64,000 nt of DNA from Clostridium_AD sp964467165. GTDB lineage: Bacteria > Bacillota > Clostridia > Clostridiales > Clostridiaceae. Under the pieces are notes generated by a model that saw nothing but the letters and a program-made list of their open reading frames with translations, did not search any database and was not told the origin of the DNA. Below, piece by piece: positions 35,901-45,063 of this stretch (its first letter is position 1; every line of letters begins with the position of its first letter). The stretch is from positions 7,652 to 71,651 of the forward strand of contig CAYXOL010000024.1 in the NCBI GenBank assembly GCA_964467165.1. The letters run 5' to 3'. The position numbers and the translations under genes were made by a program.

Positions 35901-37901
35901 TTATAAGGTTACCTTCTGTTCTTTAATAAGACCTTTTCTATATGCTGTAAGAAGTAGTTCTAAATCTTCAATTTGATCCTTAATTTCTAGCCCCACATCC
36001 GTATCGGTTACACGAATACGATTTGTAGATTTTTCTAAAACTATAGTAGAAGAAAGGATATCTTTGCCTTCATCGATAGCCTTTTGAGTAGATTCAAAAG
36101 GTGCATGGGAGGCCAGTAGTAGTCCGTAGGAATTATAAATAAGAGTATATCCAGCTATGCCTGTTTCTGGTTGATAAGCTTTGGAAAAACCACCATCGAT
36201 AACTAAAAGTTTACCATTAGCTTTTATAGGACTCTCACCTTGTTTAGTCTTTACTGGAACATGACCATTTATAATGTGTGAATCATATGGGTTTAACTCA
36301 AACTCAGTTAATATATTATTGCATATTGTTTCATCATCTCTGTAGTTATAATATGGATTCTTAATTTCTGTATGAGTACTTTTATCATTTATAAAATACC
36401 TTTCAAAGGTAGTCATTTTGTCCTTACCAAATAGTGGAGAATTAGAACCACACCATAAATACCATATGGAATCCAAAGCATAGAGCTTAGATTCTGAATT
36501 GGCTTTTCCAAAGTAGGCTTCTCTTGCTACCCGTTCAGTTCTATCTATATAGGACTTTCCACTATAAGTAACATTATCTATTTTCATTTCCTTAAAACTA
36601 CCATCTTGGTTTAGTGCAATACATCCATGATAAAGCAAATTAGAGTTGTACTTTAAATACATACTACCTTTAGAATACAAAAACCGTATATGTTTTTGTA
36701 GCTTTTCACTATTTGAGAAAGATGATTTAAGTTTATCTATAAGTTCTCTTTCGTCTTGGTTTAATTTATAGGGATCACTAGGATCTATAGTTGGAAAATT
36801 GGTGTCGTTAAGGGTATATTCTTTTTCATCAATGATTATAGTACCTTTTTCATAGTCTATTTTATTAAGAAGTAATCTATTTTGCATTTCATAATTAGGG
36901 CACCTTTTAATTATGGCACCTTCAAGTTTAAATTGAATTATAGAAATGGCTTTATGCATTTGGGACATTAAATTAAGGTCATTTTCTCTGTAATTATTTT
37001 CAGGTAAAACTTTAGGCTTAAAGGATTTGCAAGGATCATCTTTATAAAAATCTAAAGCAAAGGTTGCTAGAGGTAATAAGTTTATACCATAACCTTCCTC
37101 CACAGTATCTAAATTTGCATACCTGGTTGAAATACGAAGAACATTGGCAATGCAACTTTCTGAGCCAGCGGCCGCACCCATCCAAAGTATATCGTGGTTA
37201 CCCCACTGTATATCAATAGAATGGTAATGCATAAGAGTATCTAAGATTATGTGGGCCCCAGGTCCTCTATCATAAATATCACCTAAAATATGAAGCCTAT
37301 CTATAGTAAGTCTTTGAATTAGGTTTGAAATAGCAACTATAAATTCTTTAGCTCTACCAATTTTAATTATGGTTTGAATAATTCCATTGTAATACTCTTG
37401 TTTATTAAAGGTGTTTTGTTGTTCGTGAAGTAATTCCTCAATAATATATGAAAAATCTGCAGGGAGTGCTTTTCTAACTTTTGATCTAGTATATTTAGAT
37501 GAAATAGTTCTACATATTTTAATAAGCTTATGAAGAGTGATTTTATACCAATCATCTATATCAGATTCTTCTCTAAGTGCTATGTCTAACTTTTGTTCAG
37601 GGTAATATATAATTGTTGCTAGTTCTTTTTTTTCAATTTCTCTAAGTGAATTACCAAAAATATCGTTAATCTTTCGTTTGATTACTCCAGAGGCATTTCT
37701 AAGGACATGATTAAAGGATTCATATTCTCCGTGAATATCCGTAAGGAAATGCTCAGTGCCTTTAGGTAGATTTAAAATAGCTTGTAAATTTATAATTTCT
37801 GTACAAGCATCTGGAATGGTAGGATACTTGCTGGCCAATAATGTAAGATATCTCAAATCTTCTTCTATAGTATTAATTGGTGTATCACTAGAAAATATCA
37901 T
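35901..37901 (-). CDS. fbp: fructose-1,6-bisphosphatase, class III
   Basis: 666 residues, the length of the Firmicute class III enzyme, which dephosphorylates fructose-1,6-bisphosphate in gluconeogenesis. Metallophosphatase motifs: FLTDIHGEYESF, LGDIYDRGPGAH, WGNHDILWMGAAAG and NGHVPVK. AAGGAG lies before the ATG. Monocistronic, with its own terminator shared with htrA. Confidence 0.96.
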   Translation of the reverse strand: MIFSSDTPINTIEEDLRYLTLLASKYPTIPDACTEIINLQAILNLPKGTEHFLTDIHGEYESFNHVLRNASGVIKRKINDIFGNSLREIEKKELATIIYYPEQKLDIALREESDIDDWYKITLHKLIKICRTISSKYTRSKVRKALPADFSYIIEELLHEQQNTFNKQEYYNGIIQTIIKIGRAKEFIVAISNLIQRLTIDRLHILGDIYDRGPGAHIILDTLMHYHSIDIQWGNHDILWMGAAAGSESCIANVLRISTRYANLDTVEEGYGINLLPLATFALDFYKDDPCKSFKPKVLPENNYRENDLNLMSQMHKAISIIQFKLEGAIIKRCPNYEMQNRLLLNKIDYEKGTIIIDEKEYTLNDTNFPTIDPSDPYKLNQDERELIDKLKSSFSNSEKLQKHIRFLYSKGSMYLKYNSNLLYHGCIALNQDGSFKEMKIDNVTYSGKSYIDRTERVAREAYFGKANSESKLYALDSIWYLWCGSNSPLFGKDKMTTFERYFINDKSTHTEIKNPYYNYRDDETICNNILTEFELNPYDSHIINGHVPVKTKQGESPIKANGKLLVIDGGFSKAYQPETGIAGYTLIYNSYGLLLASHAPFESTQKAIDEGKDILSSTIVLEKSTNRIRVTDTDVGLEIKDQIEDLELLLTAYRKGLIKEQKVTL

Positions 37902-38116
37902 TTTTGACTCTCCTTTATAATTTTATAAATTTTTAGTAGAAAACTACTAGCGATTTATGTTAGTTGGAAATTAATTTGTGTAGCTTATTTAATATAAAGG
38001 CTACACATAATATTATAATACATTATCACTGGAAATTGTAAGATTTAAACAAAAAAATATTCATAAGTTAATTGGCAAAAGAACTATCTTTCAGATAATT
38101 TAAATTATGTGGATTA

Positions 38117-38160
38117 AAGTTAAAAAGTACAATGGCCTAGGCCATTGTACTTTTTAACTT
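38117..38160. terminator. perfect 44-base palindrome, terminator of sulP
   Basis: Arms 38117-38138 and 38139-38160 are exact reverse complements (centre GGCCTAGGCC, ends AAGTTAAAAAG / CTTTTTAACTT), just after the sulP stop on the minus strand and flanked by A and T runs. Confidence 0.8.
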
Positions 38161-38172
38161 TTGGAGAGAAGT

Positions 38173-39837
38173 TTAGACTTTTAATAATGCATTAGGCTTT
38201 TCTAAGAGTACATTAGCTCTTTCAATAGCTTCATCAATATTACTGCAGATATTTTCTACTCCTAAATCATCTATAAATCCGTATTTAGCAAGAACTGTAG
38301 TAGGTTGGGATTGAAGATTTAATATTATTAGGGTAGTGTGATGTTTTGTGCAAATATCGTAAAGCATTTCTAATGCGTGAAATCCTGTAGCGTCCATGGC
38401 CGGTACATTTGACATTTTTACAATTAGAATTTTCGTAGGAATACCTATTTCTCTAATTGCATGGACAAATTTATCCGCTGCACCGAAAAAGAAGGGACCA
38501 TTAATTTCATATAAAGAAACATTTTCTGGAGTTTTTATACTATCAATAAGTTCTATTTGGTCTTCATCTTCGTGCTCATCAAGAATATATCGCACATCTG
38601 AAACATCCGCCATCCTCTTCATAAATAGTAAAGAGGCCAGCATTAGTCCTATTCCTATAGCAATTACTAAATCAAAGAAAATTGTTAGTGAAAAAGTAAC
38701 CAGTAACACTAAGGCATCACTTTTAGGAGCTTTAAATATTCTTTCAAAGGCTTCCCATTCCCCCATATTATAAGATACTACAATTAATATTGCGGCCAGT
38801 GAGGACATAGGTATAAGTTTTACATAAGGCATACATAATAGAAGTATTATTAATAGAGACAGTGAATGAACTATACCGGCAATAGGAGTTCTACCACCAT
38901 TTTTCACATTAGCTGCAGTTCTTGCTATGGCACCAGTTACAGGAATGCCTCCTACAAGACCGGAACAAATGTTAGCTATGCCTTGAGCCACAAGTTCCAT
39001 GTTAGAACGGTGTGAACCACCAATCATACCATCAGCGACAACGGCAGACAATAAGGACTCTATTGAACCTAAAATTGCAATGGTTATAGCTGGAAGCATT
39101 AGCTCTTTTATCATAGCAAAGGAAGTATGAGGGATAGAAATACTAGGCAATGCACTTGAAATGCTACCGAAACGACTTCCTATGGTCTCAATATTTAAAT
39201 TAAATATAAGTGTTATTACAGTAGTTAATATTATTGCAATAAGTGTACCAGGTATTTTTTTATTTATTTTCGGCCAAAATATAATTATTATAAGAGAAAG
39301 AGCACCAATAAGCACGCTTTGGAAATTTAAAGTACCAAAACTACTAAAATAAGCTAGCCATTTGGGAATAAATTCCGAAGGGACAGTTTTCATGGTTAGC
39401 CCGAAAAAGTCTTTGATTTGAGTGGAAAAAATAGTAATGGCGATACCACTTGTAAATCCAGTAGTGATTGGGTATGGGATAAATTTTAACATTCCACCAA
39501 ATTTTAAAAAGCCCATTATTATAAGAAAAACCCCTGCCATTATTGTAGATATAATTAAACCGTCAATTCCAAATTTTTCAATTATACCAAATACAATAAC
39601 TACAAATGCTCCGGTGGGGCCTCCAATCTGAACCTTACTTCCACCAAGTAAGGATACAATAAATCCACCAACGATGGCAGTATAAATTCCTTTTTCTGGA
39701 GAAACACCAGATGCTATGGCAAGTGCTATAGCTAAGGGCAGGGCAATGATGGCAACGATTATTCCAGCAACAAGATCCTTAAAAAATTGCTCTTTTGAAT
39801 AGGTTTTTAAACAGGTAACTAGTTTTGGTACAAACAT
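38173..39837 (-). CDS. SulP-family anion transporter with STAS domain
   Basis: 554 residues: about 12 membrane segments (SulP signature near GVSPEKGIYTAIVGGFI and VQIGGPTGAFVV), then a cytosolic STAS domain (about 440-545; PAMDATGFHALEML). Moves sulfate, bicarbonate or another anion. It faces the tandem-MarR gene at 40189 across a 350-base divergent gap, which suggests control by that regulator. Substrate not readable. Confidence 0.92.
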   Translation of the reverse strand: MFVPKLVTCLKTYSKEQFFKDLVAGIIVAIIALPLAIALAIASGVSPEKGIYTAIVGGFIVSLLGGSKVQIGGPTGAFVVIVFGIIEKFGIDGLIISTIMAGVFLIIMGFLKFGGMLKFIPYPITTGFTSGIAITIFSTQIKDFFGLTMKTVPSEFIPKWLAYFSSFGTLNFQSVLIGALSLIIIIFWPKINKKIPGTLIAIILTTVITLIFNLNIETIGSRFGSISSALPSISIPHTSFAMIKELMLPAITIAILGSIESLLSAVVADGMIGGSHRSNMELVAQGIANICSGLVGGIPVTGAIARTAANVKNGGRTPIAGIVHSLSLLIILLLCMPYVKLIPMSSLAAILIVVSYNMGEWEAFERIFKAPKSDALVLLVTFSLTIFFDLVIAIGIGLMLASLLFMKRMADVSDVRYILDEHEDEDQIELIDSIKTPENVSLYEINGPFFFGAADKFVHAIREIGIPTKILIVKMSNVPAMDATGFHALEMLYDICTKHHTTLIILNLQSQPTTVLAKYGFIDDLGVENICSNIDEAIERANVLLEKPNALLKV

Positions 39838-40188
39838 ACTTTCACTTCTCCTCTATTTAATTAGCATTCGAATATTAAAAATAAATTATATTCAAGCATA
39901 ATTTTGCTCGAAGTTAGTTACTTTTAATATTATTTTATTAAAAGTGTACTGAGTTTTAAGATTAAAATTTTGGTTGTATATAATATTAAATACTACATAA
40001 CGAATATAATAATATCATATTTTGAAAAAAAAAACAATTTATAATGCACACTTTTTAATATGACAAAATCCTTCTGTTGATTTGATCTATTATCTTTGGT
40101 ACAATCTATTAATTGATAACAGGACACATGGGAGTAATAATTGAAAGAAATTAGTTATAGCTAAGGTCACAAGGTAAGGGGATAATTC

Positions 40189-41205
40189 ATGGAGTCAGAG
40201 GAGTATTTATTTAATATACATTCACTATATAATTTATCAAGATATGCTTTTTTAAAAATTGAATCTAATTATGCAAGGATGGTTGAAACCACCGGCATAA
40301 CGCTACCACAGCTAAGAGTTCTTTGGATTATTAAAGTGTATCCGGGAACATCACTTAGAAATATCGCAAGGATTGGATGTTGGACTTCACCTACGGTTAG
40401 TAATATGATTAAAATTTTAATGGATAAAAAGCTAATATTTAAAGAAGAAGCTATTAATAAAAAGGTATATAAATTTCAGATTTCACAAGCTGGCAAGGGC
40501 ATTATTGACATAAATAAGCAAGATAAGGAGAAGAAATTTTATCTTTTTGATTTAATAGGCATATTTTCACATAGGGAATTAGATTTTATTATAGACATTT
40601 TCAGTGGAATTATTATTAGAGAAAAGAAAGGATTTATTTTTGACTATATTGAAAAAATTAATGAAATGAATTTAAAAATTGATTTTAAGGGTTTTGATAT
40701 AGATACAATTAATATAATAAAGAAAACAATTAATCTATATAATCTTTTAAGAACATTTATTTTGACCGTCAAAGACAATCATAGACAACCTCTTAAGGAA
40801 TTTAATGTTACTTATCCTCAACTGAGAGCGCTATGGATAATAGCAGCTTTTCCTGGAATCACTTCAAGTGAACTAAGCGAGATTAGTTTCTGGTCACCAT
40901 CTACAGTTCACGTAATAGTAAAAAATCTAAATACTAAGGGATTTATTCATAAAGAAAAATCACTAATAAAAAATGCTCATTACTTAGATATATCGAAACT
41001 TGGTGAAAATTTAATAATAGGAGACTACACAAAAAATCAAAGGACCTTATTGATTTTTGAGGAATTGAAATATATAACACCTAAGGACATGGTAAATTTG
41101 AATTCTATCTTAAGCAGAATGAATAGTACATTAGGAAATAATAAAACGGAAGAGTATGTAAAAAAAACCTTTGATATTATTAAAGATAGAGTACTATTAG
41201 CTTAA
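40189..41205 (+). CDS. tandem MarR-like regulator (two winged-helix domains in one chain)
   Basis: 338 residues made of two similar halves. Residues about 36-85 read LPQLRVLWIIKVYPGTSLRN..WTSPTVSNMIK; residues about 205-255 read YPQLRALWIIAAFPGITSSE..WSPSTVHVIVK, each followed by a wing with basic residues (FKEEAINKK, IHKEKSLIK). A normal MarR subunit is about 140-160 residues and dimerises; this chain could form a built-in dimer. It is divergent from sulP. A GGGGA site precedes the ATG and a terminator lies at 41213-41256. Ligand and targets unknown. Confidence 0.85.
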   Translation: MESEEYLFNIHSLYNLSRYAFLKIESNYARMVETTGITLPQLRVLWIIKVYPGTSLRNIARIGCWTSPTVSNMIKILMDKKLIFKEEAINKKVYKFQISQAGKGIIDINKQDKEKKFYLFDLIGIFSHRELDFIIDIFSGIIIREKKGFIFDYIEKINEMNLKIDFKGFDIDTINIIKKTINLYNLLRTFILTVKDNHRQPLKEFNVTYPQLRALWIIAAFPGITSSELSEISFWSPSTVHVIVKNLNTKGFIHKEKSLIKNAHYLDISKLGENLIIGDYTKNQRTLLIFEELKYITPKDMVNLNSILSRMNSTLGNNKTEEYVKKTFDIIKDRVLLA

Positions 41206-41212
41206 AATTATA

Positions 41213-41256
41213 AAAAGTGACTATAGATTTTTATAGCCACTTTTACTATTTTTTGT
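41213..41256 (+). terminator. terminator of the tandem-MarR gene
   Basis: AAAAGTG and CTATA pair with TATAG and CACTTTT around a short loop, one mismatch, followed by a T-run. Confidence 0.8.
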
Positions 41257-41466
41257 TATTTATTAATTATAAGAAAATAAATGGAATGACCGGTTCATTT
41301 GAAAAATATGTTTTTTTTAATAATACATAATTTATTAGAATAAATAGCAAATTAGTATAGAATCAGTATAGAATTCATAACTTATCATATAAGGAAAAGT
41401 TACTTTAATAATACATGATAATTATCAATTATTATGTACTATCTAAAATAGAAGGGTGGTATAGAA

Positions 41467-42036
41467 ATGAATAAAACTTTAAGAACAATAGCAATCGTTA
41501 TAGCAATAATTCTAGTAATAGCCATGCCTATTACTGGAAGCTATAATAAAATGGTGAGTTTAGAACAAAAGGTAAAGGTGTCAGAAGGAAACATAGATAC
41601 CCAACTTCAAAGAAGGTCAGATTTAATTCCTAATTTAGTTGAAACAGTTAAAGGTTATGCCTCTCAAGAAAAAGATATTTTTATAAAGATAGCTGAGGCT
41701 AGGGCTAAGCTTTCAGGTGCTCAAAGCGTTGGGGATAAAGCGAAAGCGGATAGTGAACTAGGAACTGCCTTATCAAGACTCCTAGTAGTGGTAGAAAGAT
41801 ATCCAGATTTAAAATCTAGTGCTAACTTTAGGGATTTAACCGTAGCCCTAGAAGGTACAGAAAATAGAATAGGTATATCAAGGCAGGATTATAACAAAAG
41901 TGTTGACAATTATAACACTACAATTAAAAAATTCCCCAATACCGTTATTGCTGGGCTTTTTAGATTTGAAGAAAAGCAATATTATAAAGCTAGTGAATCC
42001 GCTAAAGAAGTACCGAAAGTTAACTTTAGTAAATAG
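41467..42036 (+). CDS. lemA: LemA family protein
   Basis: 189 residues. One N-terminal membrane helix (residues 7-25) then a four-helix bundle with family signatures NKMVSLEQKVKVSEGNIDTQLQRRSDLIPNLVETVKGYA and RFEEKQYYKA. Membrane-anchored, role unsettled. It is followed 10 bases later by a TPM-domain protein; the lemA-TPM pair is a common bacterial unit. An imperfect repeat CATGATAATT/AATTATTATG at 41414-41436 lies in its promoter region. Confidence 0.93.
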   Translation: MNKTLRTIAIVIAIILVIAMPITGSYNKMVSLEQKVKVSEGNIDTQLQRRSDLIPNLVETVKGYASQEKDIFIKIAEARAKLSGAQSVGDKAKADSELGTALSRLLVVVERYPDLKSSANFRDLTVALEGTENRIGISRQDYNKSVDNYNTTIKKFPNTVIAGLFRFEEKQYYKASESAKEVPKVNFSK

Positions 42037-42046
42037 GAGCTAAAAT

Positions 42047-42898
42047 ATGAAGAAAATAATTAGAAAAATCTGTGATAACAATTTTAATATAAGAACAAAA
42101 CATAAGATTAAACTTAAAAATATTTATTTTATTATGATAGGTTTATTTTTTCTAAGTAATATAATGGCTATTAATGTAACAAATGCAGAGACTAAATTTC
42201 CAAGACCTACAGCATTAAAATATGTTAATGATTATGTTAAAGTAATAGATAATGACTCCCTACAATATATATTGTCAGTAGGTAAGGAGTTAGAGGATAA
42301 AACTGGTGCACAGGCTACTGTTGTGCTTATAGATTCACTACAGGGAGAAACTATAGAAGCTTATGCTAATGGTATTTTTAGAAACTGGGGTATAGGGCAA
42401 AAGGATAAGAATAACGGACTATTGATAATACTTGCAGTAAAAGATAAAAAGTGGAGAGTAGAAGTAGGAACAGCTCTCGAAGGAGCTATTACAGATGTAT
42501 ACTCCTCAAGAGTAATGAATGAGTTTGCAGTACCAAAATTTGTAGAGAATCAGTATGGTCAGGGACTTAGAGCAGCATATTCAGTTTTAGCAGATAGTAT
42601 AGCTAAAGAATATGGAGTAAAACTAGATAAGAATATTAATGTCCCTAAATATATTGAAAATGTAAAAAATTCAAATGCATCTAAAAAAGGAAGTGGCATT
42701 GTAGTAATAGGAGTTATTATATTAGTATTCCTTGACTTTATTATTAATAGAGGTAGAATAACTAGATTTATTATTACATTGCTATTTTGGAGTTCCATAG
42801 GTAGGAAGGGTGGAAAAAATGGTGGTGGCTTTGGAGGCAGTTCGGGAGGTTTTGGAGGAGGATCATCAAGTGGTGGAGGTTCTTCTGGAGGATGGTAA
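42047..42898 (+). CDS. TPM-domain protein (YgcG-like) with Gly/Ser-rich tail
   Basis: 283 residues. Signal or anchor at about 25-45 (IYFIMIGLFFLSNIMAINV), a TPM (Psb32-like) domain (VNDYVKVID, EAYANGIFRNWGIGQKDKNNGLLIILAVKDKKWRVEVG), a membrane helix near 220-240 and a C-terminal tail of Gly and Ser repeats ending in SSGGW. Partner of LemA in many genomes. Function uncertain, probably envelope-associated. Confidence 0.9.
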   Translation: MKKIIRKICDNNFNIRTKHKIKLKNIYFIMIGLFFLSNIMAINVTNAETKFPRPTALKYVNDYVKVIDNDSLQYILSVGKELEDKTGAQATVVLIDSLQGETIEAYANGIFRNWGIGQKDKNNGLLIILAVKDKKWRVEVGTALEGAITDVYSSRVMNEFAVPKFVENQYGQGLRAAYSVLADSIAKEYGVKLDKNINVPKYIENVKNSNASKKGSGIVVIGVIILVFLDFIINRGRITRFIITLLFWSSIGRKGGKNGGGFGGSSGGFGGGSSSGGGSSGGW

Positions 42899-43062
42899 TA
42901 TTAAGTTGGTAGAATATAATAAAAATTAGTTGAAAAATTGGATTATATTACAGTTTTAATTTTACAAAATTAAAAGTATAATATTAAATAGGAACATTAA
43001 AATAGAATAGTATTATTAGCTATTTATTTAGATGTACCCTCTAGGACCCCTACTAGGAGAAT

Positions 43063-43112
43063 CGAATATTTAAAAGCAGAAAAACAAATTATTTTCTGCT
43101 TTTAAATATTCG
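43063..43112 (+). other. 21-pair perfect hairpin in the gap before the ROK gene
   Basis: CGAATATTTAAAAGCAG... (43063-43083) pairs exactly with ...CTGCTTTTAAATATTCG (43092-43112) over a short loop. No T-run follows. A small CTAG/CTAG hairpin in a GC-rich patch (43037-43059) sits just upstream. It may end the lemA unit or be part of a small structured RNA. The rest of 42899-43206 shows nothing else. Confidence 0.5.
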
Positions 43113-43206
43113 TAGAATTATATTGAGCAAACTATAAAAAAATAAGCTGGTGTTTTGACTAGCTATTTTTTTTGATGAAAATTATTAATTAACCATGAGA
43201 GGATAA

Positions 43207-44160
43207 GTGAAAATTATGCGTATAGGGATTGATTTAGGTGGAACAAATATAGTTGTAGGTATAGTTACAGATGATGGAGATATAGTGGTTAAAAAAAGTA
43301 CACCCACCTTAGCTTCTAGAAAAGCTTCGGAAATAATAGAGGATATGGTCAATTTAATATACAAAACTTTGGAAATATCTCATATTTCTATGGAAGACAT
43401 TGAACTTATAGGTGTGGGAGTTCCAGGACTAGTTGACTGTAACAGCGGAATAATAAAACAATGTGTAAATATAGGATGGGAAAATGTAGATATATGTCAA
43501 ATTCTTAAGGAGAAAATTGGTAAGAATATTTTTGTAGAAAATGATGCTAATGCTGCAGCTGGTGGTGAGTATCTATATGGAATAATGAAAAATAATTCAA
43601 ATTCAATTTTTTTAACACTTGGAACGGGTATAGGTGGAGGAATAATTTTAGATGGTAAATTACATAGAGGCAAAAATGGTTGCGGAGCAGAAATAGGACA
43701 TATGATAATAGGGGAAAATTTCTATAATTGTGCCTGTGGAAATAATGGTTGCTTTGAAACCTTTGCATCTGCGACTGCAATAATTAAGTATGCTAAAAAA
43801 CTGATAAATGAAGATAGTCAAGATACATTAATACTTCAAAAGGTAGAAGATTTTGAGGATATTGATGCTAAAATAATATTTGATTGCGCAAAACAAGGGG
43901 ATAAATTAGCTAATCTAGTTGTAGAAAAATTTGTTAAATATCTTGCTATAGGAATTTGTAATATTGTAAATGTATTGGATATTGAAATGATAGCTATCGG
44001 TGGTGGAGTTTCTGCGGCTGGGGAATTTTTTATGGATTTACTACTAAGCCAAGTTGAAAAATATAAATTATTTAAGGAAATGCCTATTTGTAGCATAAAA
44101 ATTGCAACTCTAGGTAATGATGCAGGTATCATTGGAGCAGCAATGTTAGATAAATTATAA
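43207..44160 (+). CDS. ROK-family sugar kinase (glucokinase-like)
   Basis: 317 residues. N-terminal phosphate-binding IGIDLGGTNIVVGIV, catalytic Asp in ENDANAAAGGEYLYG (about 112), GTGIGGGI, and the ROK zinc motif GHMIIGENFYNCACGNNGCFE. Phosphorylates glucose or a related sugar with ATP. GTG at 43207 lies four bases after GAGAGG; an ATG at 43216 is possible but farther from the site. Single gene. Confidence 0.9.
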   Translation: MKIMRIGIDLGGTNIVVGIVTDDGDIVVKKSTPTLASRKASEIIEDMVNLIYKTLEISHISMEDIELIGVGVPGLVDCNSGIIKQCVNIGWENVDICQILKEKIGKNIFVENDANAAAGGEYLYGIMKNNSNSIFLTLGTGIGGGIILDGKLHRGKNGCGAEIGHMIIGENFYNCACGNNGCFETFASATAIIKYAKKLINEDSQDTLILQKVEDFEDIDAKIIFDCAKQGDKLANLVVEKFVKYLAIGICNIVNVLDIEMIAIGGGVSAAGEFFMDLLLSQVEKYKLFKEMPICSIKIATLGNDAGIIGAAMLDKL

Positions 44161-44199
44161 ACATAGGGTAATTCAAATAAATAGCATATTAGTTGCTTT

Positions 44200-44811
44200 T
44201 TATTTGAAAATTACGGTTACAGTTTCAAAACCCATATCGCTTAAAATGCCTTGTAAAAGTAATTTAGCATCAGCATTTGCGCCATCTAAAAAGCCTGTTT
44301 TAATTACATCAGCTTCAGTCTTGTTTTTATGTTTACTGATCTCAGTCATCATATCCTGAATACTGAGTTTATTAAATAATGAGGATTTTTCATCATAAAC
44401 AAAAAAGTCCTCAGTGTTTATTACATGATCAAGAATTTTAGACTTCTTTAAAGTTATAGTAGCACTATTTTGATTCACCACAATATCTAAATCTTTCAAA
44501 TCTACGCCTGCCTTAATGTAGCCACTGTATTTAACTAAAAATGACTTTTTAGTAAAGGGAATATTGAAATCTTTAAATTTTTTAACATCTGTTATTGCCA
44601 TTATATTAGAATAATTATATTTTACTGTGGATAGTTCTGAAATTTTAGACAACCTTTCTGCAATAACGGTATTGCTTATAACTTTATCATTATTAAAATT
44701 GTTTATAGTGAAGTAAAACATTATACCCCAGATAGTTATGCATAATAGTATAATTAAAAAAATTAGCTTATTTTTGCGTTTTATAGGTTTTAAGTTTGTA
44801 TTTAAATTCAT
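44200..44811 (-). CDS. DUF4230 family membrane-anchored protein
   Basis: 203 residues with one N-terminal membrane helix (about 16-36) and an extracytoplasmic domain with the family pattern ELSTVKYNYSNIMAI, FLVKYSGYIKAGVDLKDL and a C-terminal Phe-Glu-rich strand (GFETVTVIFK). Function unknown. Convergent with the ROK gene. Confidence 0.8.
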   Translation of the reverse strand: MNLNTNLKPIKRKNKLIFLIILLCITIWGIMFYFTINNFNNDKVISNTVIAERLSKISELSTVKYNYSNIMAITDVKKFKDFNIPFTKKSFLVKYSGYIKAGVDLKDLDIVVNQNSATITLKKSKILDHVINTEDFFVYDEKSSLFNKLSIQDMMTEISKHKNKTEADVIKTGFLDGANADAKLLLQGILSDMGFETVTVIFK

Positions 44812-44944
44812 GCTAAAGCAACTCCTTATAATATTGGAATGAGTATATAGTATGGATATTATACCATATTATACGTAAGTTGACAGGATTTAAGAATAAA
44901 TGTAATATAATTCTATAAATTAAATAGAGAATTATATTTTTCAG

Positions 44945-44982
44945 TGCAAACGGTTGCATAAAAGTAGAATATTATGTATAAT
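44945..44982 (+). promoter_or_regulatory. glgP promoter with overlapping cre (CcpA) site
   Basis: TTGCAT (44954-44959), 17-base spacer, TATAAT (44977-44982). The cre-like TGCAAACGGTTGCA (44945-44958) fits TGNAANCGNWNNCW at every constrained position and covers most of the -35 box, the typical geometry for CcpA repression. Confidence 0.72.
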
Positions 44983-45063
44983 AATTATAGAAGATAAACT
45001 GAAAATTTATAAGGTGAATAGAATAATACTTGTATATTATTAAAAAAATAGGAGGTAAAATAA

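Noticed and set aside
41414..41436. Fur box before lemA
   Set aside because: The repeat CATGATAATT/AATTATTATG does not fit the 7-1-7 spacing.
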